Origin: Ceriagrion tenellum
Taxonomy: Eukaryota; Arthropoda; Insecta; Odonata; Coenagrionidae
Direction: 5' to 3'
Assembly: GCA_963169105.1 (NCBI GenBank)
Contig: OY720636.1
Span: forward strand, 67,754,123 to 67,818,122
DNA length: 64,000 nt
In this document: positions 25,735 through 36,060 of the stretch, piece by piece
Numbering within the stretch: the stretch's first letter is position 1
Layout of the letters: each line of letters opens with the position of its first letter
The notes under the pieces: generated by a model
What the model was told of the DNA's origin: nothing
What the model saw: only the letters and a program-made list of their open reading frames with translations
Databases searched by the model: none
Made by a program: the position numbers and the translations under genes

Positions 25735-26492
25735 CTGGGATTCGGAGTGAAGAAGAGGCAGGAAGATCAGTGCGGTGGGAGCCGTTCATGATGGAGATTA
25801 TATGGAAATACATTATATTTAATAAGACATCGGTAGGAAATATTCATTACAGTTGAACGAAGACTAAACTGCTTCAAAACAGCACCTTTAGGGTAATTAG
25901 GTAAGGGCGCGGGCTGGGATTCGGAGTGAAGAAGAGGCAGGAAGATCAGTGCGGTGGGAGCCGTTCATGGTGGAGATTATATGGAAATACATTATATTTA
26001 ATAAGACATCGGTTGTAAATATCCATTACAGTTGAGCGAAGACTACAATGCTTCAAAACAGCACCATTAGGGTAATTACGTAAGGGCGCGGGCTGGGATT
26101 CGGAGTGAAAATAGGAAAGAAGATCAGTAAGGTGGGAGCCGTTCATGGTGGAGATTATATGGAAATACATTATATTTAATAAGACATCGGTAGGAAATAT
26201 TCATTACAGTTGAAAGAAGACTACACTGCTTCAAAACAGCACCATTAGGGTAATTAGGTAAGGGCGCGGTCTGGGATTCGAAGTGAAAATAGGAAAGAAG
26301 ATCAGAGCGGTGGGAGCCGTTCATGATGGAGATCATATGGACATACATTATATTTAATAAGATATCGGTTGAAAATATTCATTACAGCTGAGCGAAGACT
26401 ACACTGCTTCAAAACAGCACCTTTAGGGTAATTAGGTAAGGGTGCGGGCTGGGATTCTGAGTGAAAATAGGAAAGAAGATCAGTGCGGGAGG
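25735..26492. repeat. 178-bp tandem satellite, about 4.3 units
   Basis: Units begin CTGGGATTCGGAGTGAA at about 25735, 25914, 26093, 26271 and 26449 (period 178-179). The last unit is cut after about 45 bp. Units differ by scattered substitutions and each contains AGCCGTTCATGRTGGAGAT and TTCAAAACAGCACC. Minus-strand ORFs spaced 178 bp apart are products of the repetition. Confidence 0.95.
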
Positions 26493-27963
26493 AGACGTTT
26501 GACGGCGTTTTTTGGAAGGCCCCAGAATGATGAGGAGAACGGAAGTTAAAATAAAGTGCCAAAATGGGGGGATTCTGGATTATTCGATAAGGGGGGTGAG
26601 GTGGAATTTTTGGGAAGGTTTTCTTTTGTATGACAATTAAAGGCGAGCTGAGGAGGAGACGGTCAAGAGGTAGGCAACCGAGTGAGTACTTGAAGTGGAT
26701 TTTCGTTAATCTACAGATTATAATTTTTTATTTTCAAAATTTATTCAATTTAATCAACCTAAGATGTACACCTTAACATTCCTAAAAAGGATGAATTAGG
26801 AATCCCATTTAGGGCATTGCCTGTACGTGGGATACCTCCAAAACAATTTATATTTCGAATAATTGAGAAATGAATTAACTGAGACCAGATACGTAACAGA
26901 AATGTATGCGTGAAAAACATAACAATTTTTGTGTTTAATCTCAACCTGTCGTGCATAAATTTTATAATGAGTGTTAACCAAATGATCGAAAACCAATTGA
27001 CCAAATGATTTCCGTGAAAATTTTCATGCGAGTACTCATATATGCCGCTTTGGCTTAGCAGGACCTCAACTACACTATTATTTTTTTTTCTTTTTCTTTT
27101 CATTATTGATAGAAAATAATTTTATTTGTGATTGCACCAAAACATTGTTAACTTGAAACCTGCTGATAAGCTTCAGCTTAGCAGGACCATGCTGGATAAA
27201 ATCAACCATAATGACCAGAAAATGAAAGTATACTTGTAGCTGTGTAATTTGAAAAAATTTTTGTAACCTATCCAAAGGGAAACTACAGCATGTAAGCTAT
27301 TTGTAAAATAAAGTTATTATTATTATAAAAAACTAAGTAAACCAATAGTTCTGAAGAAGTAGAAATCATTTGACTTTCGGAATTTTTCATTCAAGCCATC
27401 AAAACGAACCGTAGTATTTCAGTTCGTTTCTCCTAAACTTTCATTGTATTTGACCCCAATAATATTACGCCAGCCCCTTCAAACTGTCAACTAATTGAGC
27501 CAACGCCCCACATCGACGAATCAGATTACGAACTAATCTCGAACAAAAGAATGACGGAAGCCTTCCGTCCGTGATAGCTTGAGATCAAAAGGCCACACAA
27601 GTGATTGACGGAACGCTTTGGCCGATTCGTGACTTATTGGCTGAAAAGACTCGGAACAAACATCGAAATTTTACTCTCTATCTTTACTGCTGTTGGTATG
27701 TATTAACCTTGGGCTCCCGAAATTCAGAGAGATACGTTTATTTATGTCAGGTTTAACAGCGGAGAATAAAATTCACACTTCATTGGGAATTAACTTTGTA
27801 ACGGCCTCCAGATATCAGAAAACAGTGAAATGGCCCAAATAAAATACGTATGATAATAATTTATATTAATTATATTTGCATAAAAGGGTATTTTGCCCGT
27901 CGTTTATGACGGAACATCAATCTGTCCAGTCATAAATATAGTCATGCCGTCATTTCCCATGAG
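26493..27963. other. Unassigned DNA
   Basis: No gene recognised. A 114-codon minus-strand ORF at 26759-27103 is AT-driven and has no recognisable domain. TTAGCAGGACC occurs twice (27055, 27178). A short ATT run lies near 27315. Confidence 0.4.
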
Positions 27964-28203
27964 TTAACCCTTTGAGTGCGACATGACGTGATATGACGTC
28001 ATGGTTGTTTTACGCTGTTGCTGATGACGTTACATCACGTTAAGGGTACTGCGATTGTTACAGCATTCACTAGAGAACTTTCACTAAGCCCTCTAGTGAG
28101 AGCTGGAACACTCACAATACCCATGACGTGAAATCACGGCATCAGCACCCGTGTAAGGACAACCATGACGTGATTTCACGCCATGTCGCACTCAAAGGGT
28201 TAA
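27964..28203. mobile_element. piggyBac-like TTAA MITE, copy 2
   Basis: Intact TTAA on both sides (27964-27967, 28200-28203). The 232-bp core has inverted termini of about 40 bp starting CCCTTTGAGTGCGACATG. Each half also carries the TGACGT/ACGTCA palindromes seen in the 41-bp array at 8008. TTAA duplication and CCC start fit piggyBac-type insertion. No transposase. Confidence 0.85.
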
Positions 28204-29021
28204 TGCTACACAGGTTTCATTGCGACTGAACAAGTCAAAACAGTAAGCTCCACCTTCTTTAAACTGTTTTAACAACACTACTTGCACTTATGGAATGCAT
28301 CGGCTATTGAAAATCAAAATTAATGCACAAATTATGCCGATTGTTTAATGAATATAATTTCACTAACCCTTTGTTATGGCCACAAAAGTCGACTGCAGCG
28401 CTATTTCCGTGGAACTACCACGTTTTGACTTTCATTCTCACAATAATTGCCTCATAACTAAAAAAAAAAATAGGCGGAAGGATGCCTTTATGTTATTTTT
28501 AAGAAATTTAACGAATTTTCTTCTTAAATAGAAAATGGCGTTCATATTAGCAAGAAAAATACAAATTTTCCTCGTACTTCTGCCATTACCCAATTGAAGA
28601 CAACGTAAGGTTTACTTCAATCTGCGAAGAAAATAGGCAGGAAAAAGAACATTTTGTTCTTCATCTTCAATGGAGGGCATATTTTTCTACAAGTTGACAG
28701 AGTATGAAAAAAATCACATTCACATCCTCTCTCGGGTGGAGCCGCCTTCAAGTTGCGTAGAAACGTAAGATGTCTCGTCGCCAGAATACAATTCCTCTGA
28801 TTTTCCCGGCAAACAATGCATTCCTTGGAATAGCGCACTGACATTCCCTCGTTGCTTTTCAATCCACATTCGCATCGTAATTACCAAATAATAATCTAAA
28901 CAGACCTGAGGTAAAGGTAAGGGGGAATCTGGGCAAGTGGAATTCTTGGACGATCAAAACTTCATGAGTTTTTCTTAATATATGATATTATTGTCCCTTG
29001 TCCTGCTGTATTCAAAGAAGT
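28204..29021. other. Unassigned DNA
   Basis: No gene or repeat recognised. Confidence 0.45.
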
Positions 29022-29470
29022 TAAGACTTCGGACTAGAAAACAGGATGTGAAAAAAACCGTGTGGAGCGTGGCACTCTATGGATCGGAAGCATGGACCAT
29101 TGGAAAAGCTGACCCGAGTAGACTGGAAGCCTTTGAAACCTAGAGATGGAGGAGGATGCTGAAGGTCAAATGGACGGAAAAAAATAGAAAAGATGAATTT
29201 TAAAGAAGAGTGGAAGAGGTAAGGACCATATGGAACTCCATACTTAAAAGAAGAACAAGAAGGTTTGGACACACCCAGAGACATAATGGGTTTGTGAAGA
29301 ACATAATTGAAGGCAAAATAGAGGGAATAGTCCCCAGGGAAAGGCCCAGGAATTATTTCATGGACCCAATAAAGAGGAAAGTACACAGGAAGAGATACCG
29401 TCAAGTAAGGGAACTAGCATTAGATATGGAAGGGTGGAGGGCTGCAGTCAACCAATCTTAGGTTTGATCG
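29022..29470 (+). pseudogene. LINE family 1, 3' fragment
   Basis: Encodes, with breaks, VWSVALYGSEAWTIGKADPS, then a WRRMLKVKWT-like block, RRTRRFGHTQRHNGFVKNII, EGIVPRERPRNYF and ELALDMEGWRAAVNQS, ending TAG at 29459-29461. A stop in the 'FET' region near 29142 and a shift near 29200 inactivate it. Directly followed by the 12-bp minisatellite. Confidence 0.82.
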
Positions 29471-29484
29471 ACCTCCTTATACCA

Positions 29485-30456
29485 ATATGCAATGCAATAT
29501 GCAATGCAATATGCAATGCAATATGCAATGCAATATGCAATGCAATATGCAATGCAATATGCAATGCAATATGCAATGCAATATGCAATGCAATATGCAA
29601 TGCAATATGCAATGCAATATGCAATGCAATATGCAATGCAATATGCAATGCAATATGCAATGCAATATGCAATGCAATATGCAATGCAATATGCAATGCA
29701 ATATGCAATGCAATACGCAATGCAATACGCAATGCAATACGCAATGCAATACGCAATGCAATACGCAATGCAATACGCAATGCAATACGCAATGCAAGAC
29801 GCAATGCAATACGCAATGCAATACGCAATGCAAGACGCAATGCAACACGCAATGCAACACGCAATGCAACACGCAATGCAACACGCAATGCAACACGCAA
29901 TGCAACACGCAATGCAACACGCAATGCAACACGCAATGCAACACGCAATGCAACACGCAATGCAACACGCAATGCAACACGCAATGCAACACGCAATGCA
30001 ACACGCAATGCAACACGCAATGCAACACGCAATGCAACACGCAATGCAACACGCAATGCAACACGCAATGCAACACGCAATGCAACACGCAATGCAACAC
30101 GCAATGCAACACGCAATGCAACACGCAATGCAACACGCAATGCAACACGCAATGCAACACGCAATGCAACACGCAATGCAACACGCAATGCAACACGCAA
30201 TGCAACACGCAATGCAACACGCAATGCAACACGCAATGCAACACGCAATGCAACACGCAATGCAACACGCAATGCAACACGCAATGCAACACGCAATGCA
30301 ACACGCAATGCAACACGCAATGCAACACGCAATGCAACACGCAATGCAACACGCAATGCAACATGCAATGCAACATGCAATGCAACATGCAATGCAATAT
30401 GCAATGCAACATGCAATGCAACATGCAATGCAACATGCAATGCAATATGCAATGCA
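29485..30456. repeat. 12-bp minisatellite, 81 units, zoned variants
   Basis: Exactly 972 bp of NNNNGCAATGCA units without indels. By order: units 1-19 ATAT, then ATAC (9) with AGAC (2) interspersed, 43 ACAC units, and a closing zone of 6 ACAT and 2 ATAT. Only the first four bases vary. Since 12 is a multiple of three and units lack stops, five frames are open over the whole array; these are not genes. It sits between two copies of AACCAATCTTAGGTTTGAT (29450-29468 and 30460-30478). Confidence 0.97.
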
Positions 30457-30459
30457 ATA

Positions 30460-30487
30460 AACCAATCTTAGGTTTGATTGATGGGTG
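30460..30487 (+). repeat. Second copy of the LINE 1 tail after the minisatellite
   Basis: AACCAATCTTAGGTTTGAT repeats the sequence at 29450-29468 and continues GATGGGTGATG, like the 3' tails of other family 1 copies. Confidence 0.75.
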
Positions 30488-33383
30488 ATGGTGTCCATAC
30501 TTCCGATATTTACGACCTTTTACATTGGAGCAATTAACATGCGGCCAAAGAAGAGTGCCCACAACCGATCTCTGAAAGGAGAAAAATTCTTCCAGGTGAA
30601 GTTCGAACTCACAGGCAGGAACCAGGCATGATTTTCGTGAAGTTTGACCGGGAAAGGTTCAAAAACACTCGAAACGCATGATAACATTCATTCGAAGACA
30701 TTTTTCAACAGAATAACCCCTCGAAGCCCAGAAGGTGAATCACCGTTCATTTGCTGACTGAATGCCTGCAGTGTTTAGTCATAATGCGTTGGGAAGTTCG
30801 CTTCCTTGACCCAATATTCATATAAGTAAGTTTTTCGAGGGAAGCGTAATAAATCCTCTGTTAGTATCGATCCGACAGATTTGTGATGCATGGATCGATT
30901 TTAATGAATTCAGAATCGTTTTTCGCCCTTTACTCTTCCGAATGTCCGAGAATCTCCTCACCCTGCTTGTCTGCATTGGACGCTGTATAAAATAGAACGT
31001 TCGCAATACGAATTCTTGAATATTCGTGAGATAATTCGAAAACAGAGCATTTTGTCGACTCGATTGGGAACAGACTGTTTCCTGGGATGTACCCATAAGG
31101 CCCAGCAGAGGATTGCCGTAATCTAACCAGTGAACTCGCGTACGTAAGATGAATAATTGCAGTGCCAAGAGACTTATGTTACTTTTTTCATCGAGCGAAG
31201 TAACACAGCAAGGCAGTCGGCAACTCGTTGGCAAACTGGAGAGCGCTTTTCACCAAGAGTGCTTTACACCATCGTTCTCTTTCTAACATTAAAAAAAAAC
31301 ATATTGCGCTTAAAATATTTCCGATTTCGCTCTCTGAAAACGGAGATCTTGGAGGTATCTTGAGCATAGTTTACTCCACGATATCTTGAGAGAAACTGAA
31401 CGCTATCGTGTGTAGTAGGCTTATGGTAGAAGTAAACCACTGCTTTCATGAGTGATGAATAAAAACATCACGTGAATCATGATAAGGGTGACGTGCAAAT
31501 GTGAAAAGGGTGAGGAATGCGATTACATTGTTACCCGGGGCCGGAGTCAACAATACGCCGATTTGCTGAGGCGGTTCTCCTAACGGGACCGCTTTTTTTG
31601 ATCGGTATAAATATCACCCGATTTAAATTAAAGGCGGTTATTGATGTATTGGACAGTTACGTATTGGAAACGTTCAAGGCATGCGGATTACAACACGACC
31701 AAGAACGAAATTGTACGATGCCCCGGTTTTGAAATACAATCATTTTACAAAATTAATGATAAACTTCTTCCTGTAAAACATACACAGCTGAAACTAATTA
31801 AATCTATAGCTAACGTATTTTTCCACTATTTACTAAAATATGGTTTTCATTCAAGTATTTTTGTTTGAGTTGTGAATCATCAAAATCAGAGCTTTGCTCG
31901 TACACCGTCCAAAACCAGTACTTTTTATGTTACACCCACAGTAAAAAATATAAAAATTTTATTTAACATTAAATAATACAGGATTAAAAGAGAAATATAA
32001 TCGTGTGATTATTTTTTCTGTAGGTCTTTTCGTTCATTTTTATTCTTACCCAGACTCGAGGGCCCACAATTTCTGCGTCGACAGTAGGCGTTTTTGTTAC
32101 TAAAGTTATATCTATGTGTGAGGAAATAGTTTCGGGAATGATTTGATTGGGTTTCCCACGTTGTCTCCCGCGTTAAGGCGATGTACCTTTTGTATCTATT
32201 GTTGAGACCATGTTGCGATTTTCAGTTTACGTTCACTGCGAATGGCGCAACGATCTGCCTCGATCCCATTCAACAGAAATTTGCAATCCAAACCACAATT
32301 CCCTTCATTTCGCTCCGCCTTCACTTCTGGGGCTCTATGAAATTAGAGTGCAAGATTTCACTCCAAGTAACAGAGAGTATTTTCCGCTGTCGGTCGCGAT
32401 AATCGAGTAGGCGAACTTGTTCTGTTCTAGAAATGCTTCTCACACAATATCCAAAGATAAAAACACCGTTGGGTAGGTGTGTATTACAGCCTTCATAGAT
32501 CAAGTTATAATAGGCCACCAATCCGAGCCATTAAGTTTCGCTCTCATTAGTTACAGTTCAACGCTCTCGGATAAAACGAACTAGGATGCATTGATGAGAT
32601 GAAATCACTGCAAGGCTGGCTAACGCTGAACTATCATTGCGAGAGTAACCGGCGATAGTTACCACGATATTGCGCGCTTTCACTTCTCTCGAAGATAATT
32701 GACAGTGGATGCTCACAGCGTGTCCGACAGGGGGCTTAGGTTGCAGCGGTTCATACCACTGAGGTTGTTAGGGAGGGCATTACGTCATCAAACTGTAGCG
32801 TGGCAAGGTAAATAGCAACTATGTTTGTCATCCATTAGTGCTTACCCGGGAAGTTTTCTCCGGGAGGTTTTCGGAGCGAGTGTTTGCCGCGCTTCAATCG
32901 GAGCCTCCGATTACTCGTGATTGACTCTCCTCATTTTCTCTGCTTGTTTATCACCATTGTTGGGATTGTTTATTAATTCATTTATAATTGGAGAAAGATT
33001 TTAACGATCTCCGTTTTAATATTAAAATGTTACATAACTTAATAACTTAAATTATTGTATTACTACAAGCTTCATATTCAACAGGAATGAGAGACTAATT
33101 TCGCTCTATTATGTGGCTGTATTTATGAGTATTTTCGGAACTTAGGCTTCTTTAGAAAAAATAATTATGTTATTAAATATTAACTTTTCCTCATTTAATA
33201 CTTATGGTGATATGCGCTTAAAATGATCTTTTACTCCTTGATGTTTCGATGAAATCCCGGCGAATCAGTGAAATAGCATGTTGTTGGGAGTCAGCGTCGG
33301 CAACAGTCAAGTTTGACCATGTTTGACTGGCAGCTCCGAAAACCTCCGATCCCTCCGATTGCCTCCGTTCCTTTGCCTTGCCA
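30488..33383. other. Unassigned DNA
   Basis: Moderately mixed composition. Overlapping ORFs at 30818-31363 and 32181-32521 on both strands show no domain. No confident repeat or gene. Confidence 0.4.
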
Positions 33384-33391
33384 CCGATTGC

Positions 33392-34246
33392 TAGTGATGG
33401 GTCGTTCATGATCGATTCGTTCAAAATGATTGAATCACCAAGTGAGTCAAGTGACTCATGTAACATTTCGGGAAAATGATTCGATCATTCAATCATTTTG
33501 TGTTTCCGTCTGCCGTGTGATTGAATGTGATATTGTGTGGAAAAACATATTCACATGTACGTTATCCGTTATGTATCGTCATGAAATTTCAGAGAGATAT
33601 CTTCATGGGCATAAATCCATTAATATTTGGTCAGTGAGTTTATGTTTGTATAGCATAGTTAGAGACAAGGCGCTCATTTTAAAAACTATGAAATTTAACC
33701 CTTGTTACAATATTAGCGCATCATTACAGTTGGTAAACTTGATATGAATTTGAATTACCTGCTCAGTTGAAAGCTCCTAATTGAATGGAATTCAATACAG
33801 CAGATCAGATAACAGTCATGCACATTACTTTGTGTAGTCTGAGCTAGTGATTTAATTTTCATGTACATAGTTTGACGTTATTCTTCTTGAATTCAGAGTC
33901 TGTGACAGTTTTGCCTCTCTAAATATTCTCGTGACTATAGTACTTGGAAATCTCCAATTTAATGCGGATCCAAAATTTGTGGAATATGGAAATCAATCAG
34001 CCTTCCTAAATTTCTAAGCACGATAGTAATTATTCGAAATCAATTATTCAAATAGATTGATGGCATCAATTAGCATCATTCGGGTGTTTGAGTCTCTTCA
34101 ATCTTGATTCATTCGAGTCTTTCGATTCAATCAATCTGACTTACGAGTCATAATGAATCAAATGATTGAATCAGTTGATTGAATCTTTTAAGTGACTCGA
34201 ATCAAAATGATTGAATCACTAAAATGATCGACTTAGCCCATCTCTA
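33392..34246. mobile_element. hAT-like non-autonomous element, 855 bp, perfect 8-bp TSD
   Basis: Ends TAGTGATGGGTCG and (reverse complement) TAGAGATGGGCTAAG. Flanked by the identical 8-bp sequence CCGATTGC at 33384-33391 and 34247-34254. Subterminal sequence is packed with ATGATTGAATCA-type repeats in both orientations, as in hAT transposase-binding regions. No transposase recognised. TIR start and 8-bp TSD support hAT. Confidence 0.88.
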
Positions 34247-34254
34247 CCGATTGC

Positions 34255-34639
34255 CGCAGACCTAAGTCGGTAGTACCGAAGGCAACCGGAGAATGCGCTG
34301 TAATCGCATTCCCCAATTCAATCAGCGAAGAACTGCCTCCGGTTCGCAGCACTATCATCCATGCCCGTTCCTCATTTTCCTTCGGATAGCACGACGGAAC
34401 GGACGAGTTGGCGCGTGTGTAGCAAGAAAATCCACCATCTGTTTGAAATTTCTGGCAAGTAATGCTTAAAATATCCATTGCTCACTAAGTGCTATGGATT
34501 ATACTCGACTTTTCCATAGGTCACACCGGCAAAGCAGATTATTATTAATTGAAATAAATAAATAATATAATAGAGGAGAATCCAAATCCAAGAAAAATGT
34601 ATTTTGATTTATAGTAAATTACTCTTTCCACATTGCTAT
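34255..34639. other. Unassigned DNA
   Basis: The host sequence of the hAT element continues here, with no gene recognised. Confidence 0.4.
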
Positions 34640-35155
34640 TTTTGCATTTTGATGATTTGTGAGCCAAAAAAATATTCACTCGAGGAGAGGAATTTCCCTC
34701 CATCAACACCCATTCTCCTAGGGAGACCTAAAATTATTTACAATCATTCGCCAAAAATTCAAACGAGTCGCAAAATTGGCAAACAACTCTTTAAAAAAGT
34801 AATGTTTGCGTTTCTTTAAATTTTCAGAAGGGTTTCGCTTAGCTCATTTTTGCTAACAAGAATTAAACACCGAAGTCGAACATATTTACCACTCATATTT
34901 GCTTTTATTTTTTTAAACTTCAATTGTTTCCTTTGTTAAGGTAGCAATAATTTCATTCTAACCGCATGGTCATTTTAGTATTTAGATGATTTTGAAACAA
35001 AAAATCTTTTACTCGAGGAGAGGAATTTTCCTCCACCGACTCGAATGTAAGTATCTTCGCCAAGTGAGACCTAACATATTTTACTGCCATTCTAATACTT
35101 TCGCCAAAAAAATTAAAAAATCGCAAATTTAGCTAATAACTCTTTTAAAATTATG
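34640..35155 (+). repeat. Diverged direct repeat, two copies 345 bp apart
   Basis: Copies near 34640-34809 and 34978-35155 share TCGAGGAGAGGAATTT, CCTCCA, GAGACCTAA, TTCGCCAAAAA and the AACTCTTT block. No coding content. Confidence 0.65.
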
Positions 35156-35880
35156 TCTACTAGATGACCCGAGCGAATATTTCGCACAGTGTGCAGCTTC
35201 TTCCCGTTTCATCCTTCTTTATTCCTCTTCTTTTACCTGTTTCTTCCCATGGACAATTATATGTTATTTATGTTTATGTTAGAGATACATAACTTAAATA
35301 GTAAATGGTCACGCTGATTGCATGTAAAGCGTAATCAATCTAGCTGAACGATGTGTTAATAGATGTCTCCTACAGTCTTTTAAGCATGTAACCATTGCCA
35401 ACATATTAGTTTATTATACTGTCAACAGATGGCGTTGTATCTTTTTTTTAACAAAACCGTTAATTTTAAACAATTTGTCTATTTTTCATAAAGGGAACAT
35501 AAGCTTTAAAACTTTTACATACTGCATAAGCTTTTCGGGGAACATAAGCTTTAAAACGATGTTTGAATCATTAATTTTGATGTATAATTATGGGAGTTAT
35601 GGCGTTGCGACAAAAAAACACCTTTGAGAAATAATATATACGGATGTGTGGAGTCGATATACCTCGAGCGAGTAATCGACATGGAAAAATCGAAAAGTCA
35701 AATTAATGGGTAAATAGTAAAATTTGAGATTGAGGTTGTATTTTTCGTCAGAAGCCGGTGCTTCAACGTTTAAAATGATACCTCATTTATCACTGTAGGT
35801 GCAGTATTAACGGAGCATATACGGAATGACAGAAAAAGACCTTTCTATAATAATATATATGATGTTTCTTGTCTTTCCAG
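35156..35880. other. Upstream region of the SDR gene
   Basis: AT-rich. The last 25 bp form a good acceptor (pyrimidine-rich, CTTTCCAG at 35873-35880), suggesting intron sequence and a promoter farther upstream. No TATA box or initiator can be assigned. Confidence 0.4.
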
Positions 35881-35927
35881 GAGACACAGCTCTTTGCTCC
35901 GCGAGCTGAGTTCCCCATTTCGGAGCG

Positions 35928-36060
35928 ATGGGTGGTCGCCTGAGCAGTTGGTGGTACGGGGAGTGCAAGAGCGAAGCGCGGCTGGACGGGAAAGTGGCGA
36001 TCATCACAGGGTGCAACACTGGGATCGGGAAGGAGACCGCCCTGGACTTCGTGAGGAGAG
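35928..36060 (+). CDS. SDR gene coding exon 1
   Basis: Encodes residues 1-44 plus one base, including the glycine-rich TGxxxGIG nucleotide-binding turn. It ends in AGAG before the donor GTTTGT. The sequence is more GC-rich than the introns. The pyrimidine tract and CAG ending at 35880 suggest that the exon begins at 35881 and that the first 47 nt are 5' UTR. Confidence 0.9.

Noticed and set aside
25946..26562. Series of minus-strand ORFs 74-86 codons long, similar to one another
   Set aside because: Their 178-bp spacing equals the satellite period and the reading frames carry no domain. They are by-products of the repeat.
26759..27103. 114-codon minus-strand ORF
   Set aside because: AT-driven composition, no recognisable motif, overlapping ORF in another frame. 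Not supported as a gene.
29434..30562. Five or more overlapping ORFs of 320-361 codons on both strands
   Set aside because: They are all translations of the 12-bp minisatellite, whose unit length is divisible by three and lacks stop codons. Low-complexity repeats in all frames are not evidence of a gene.
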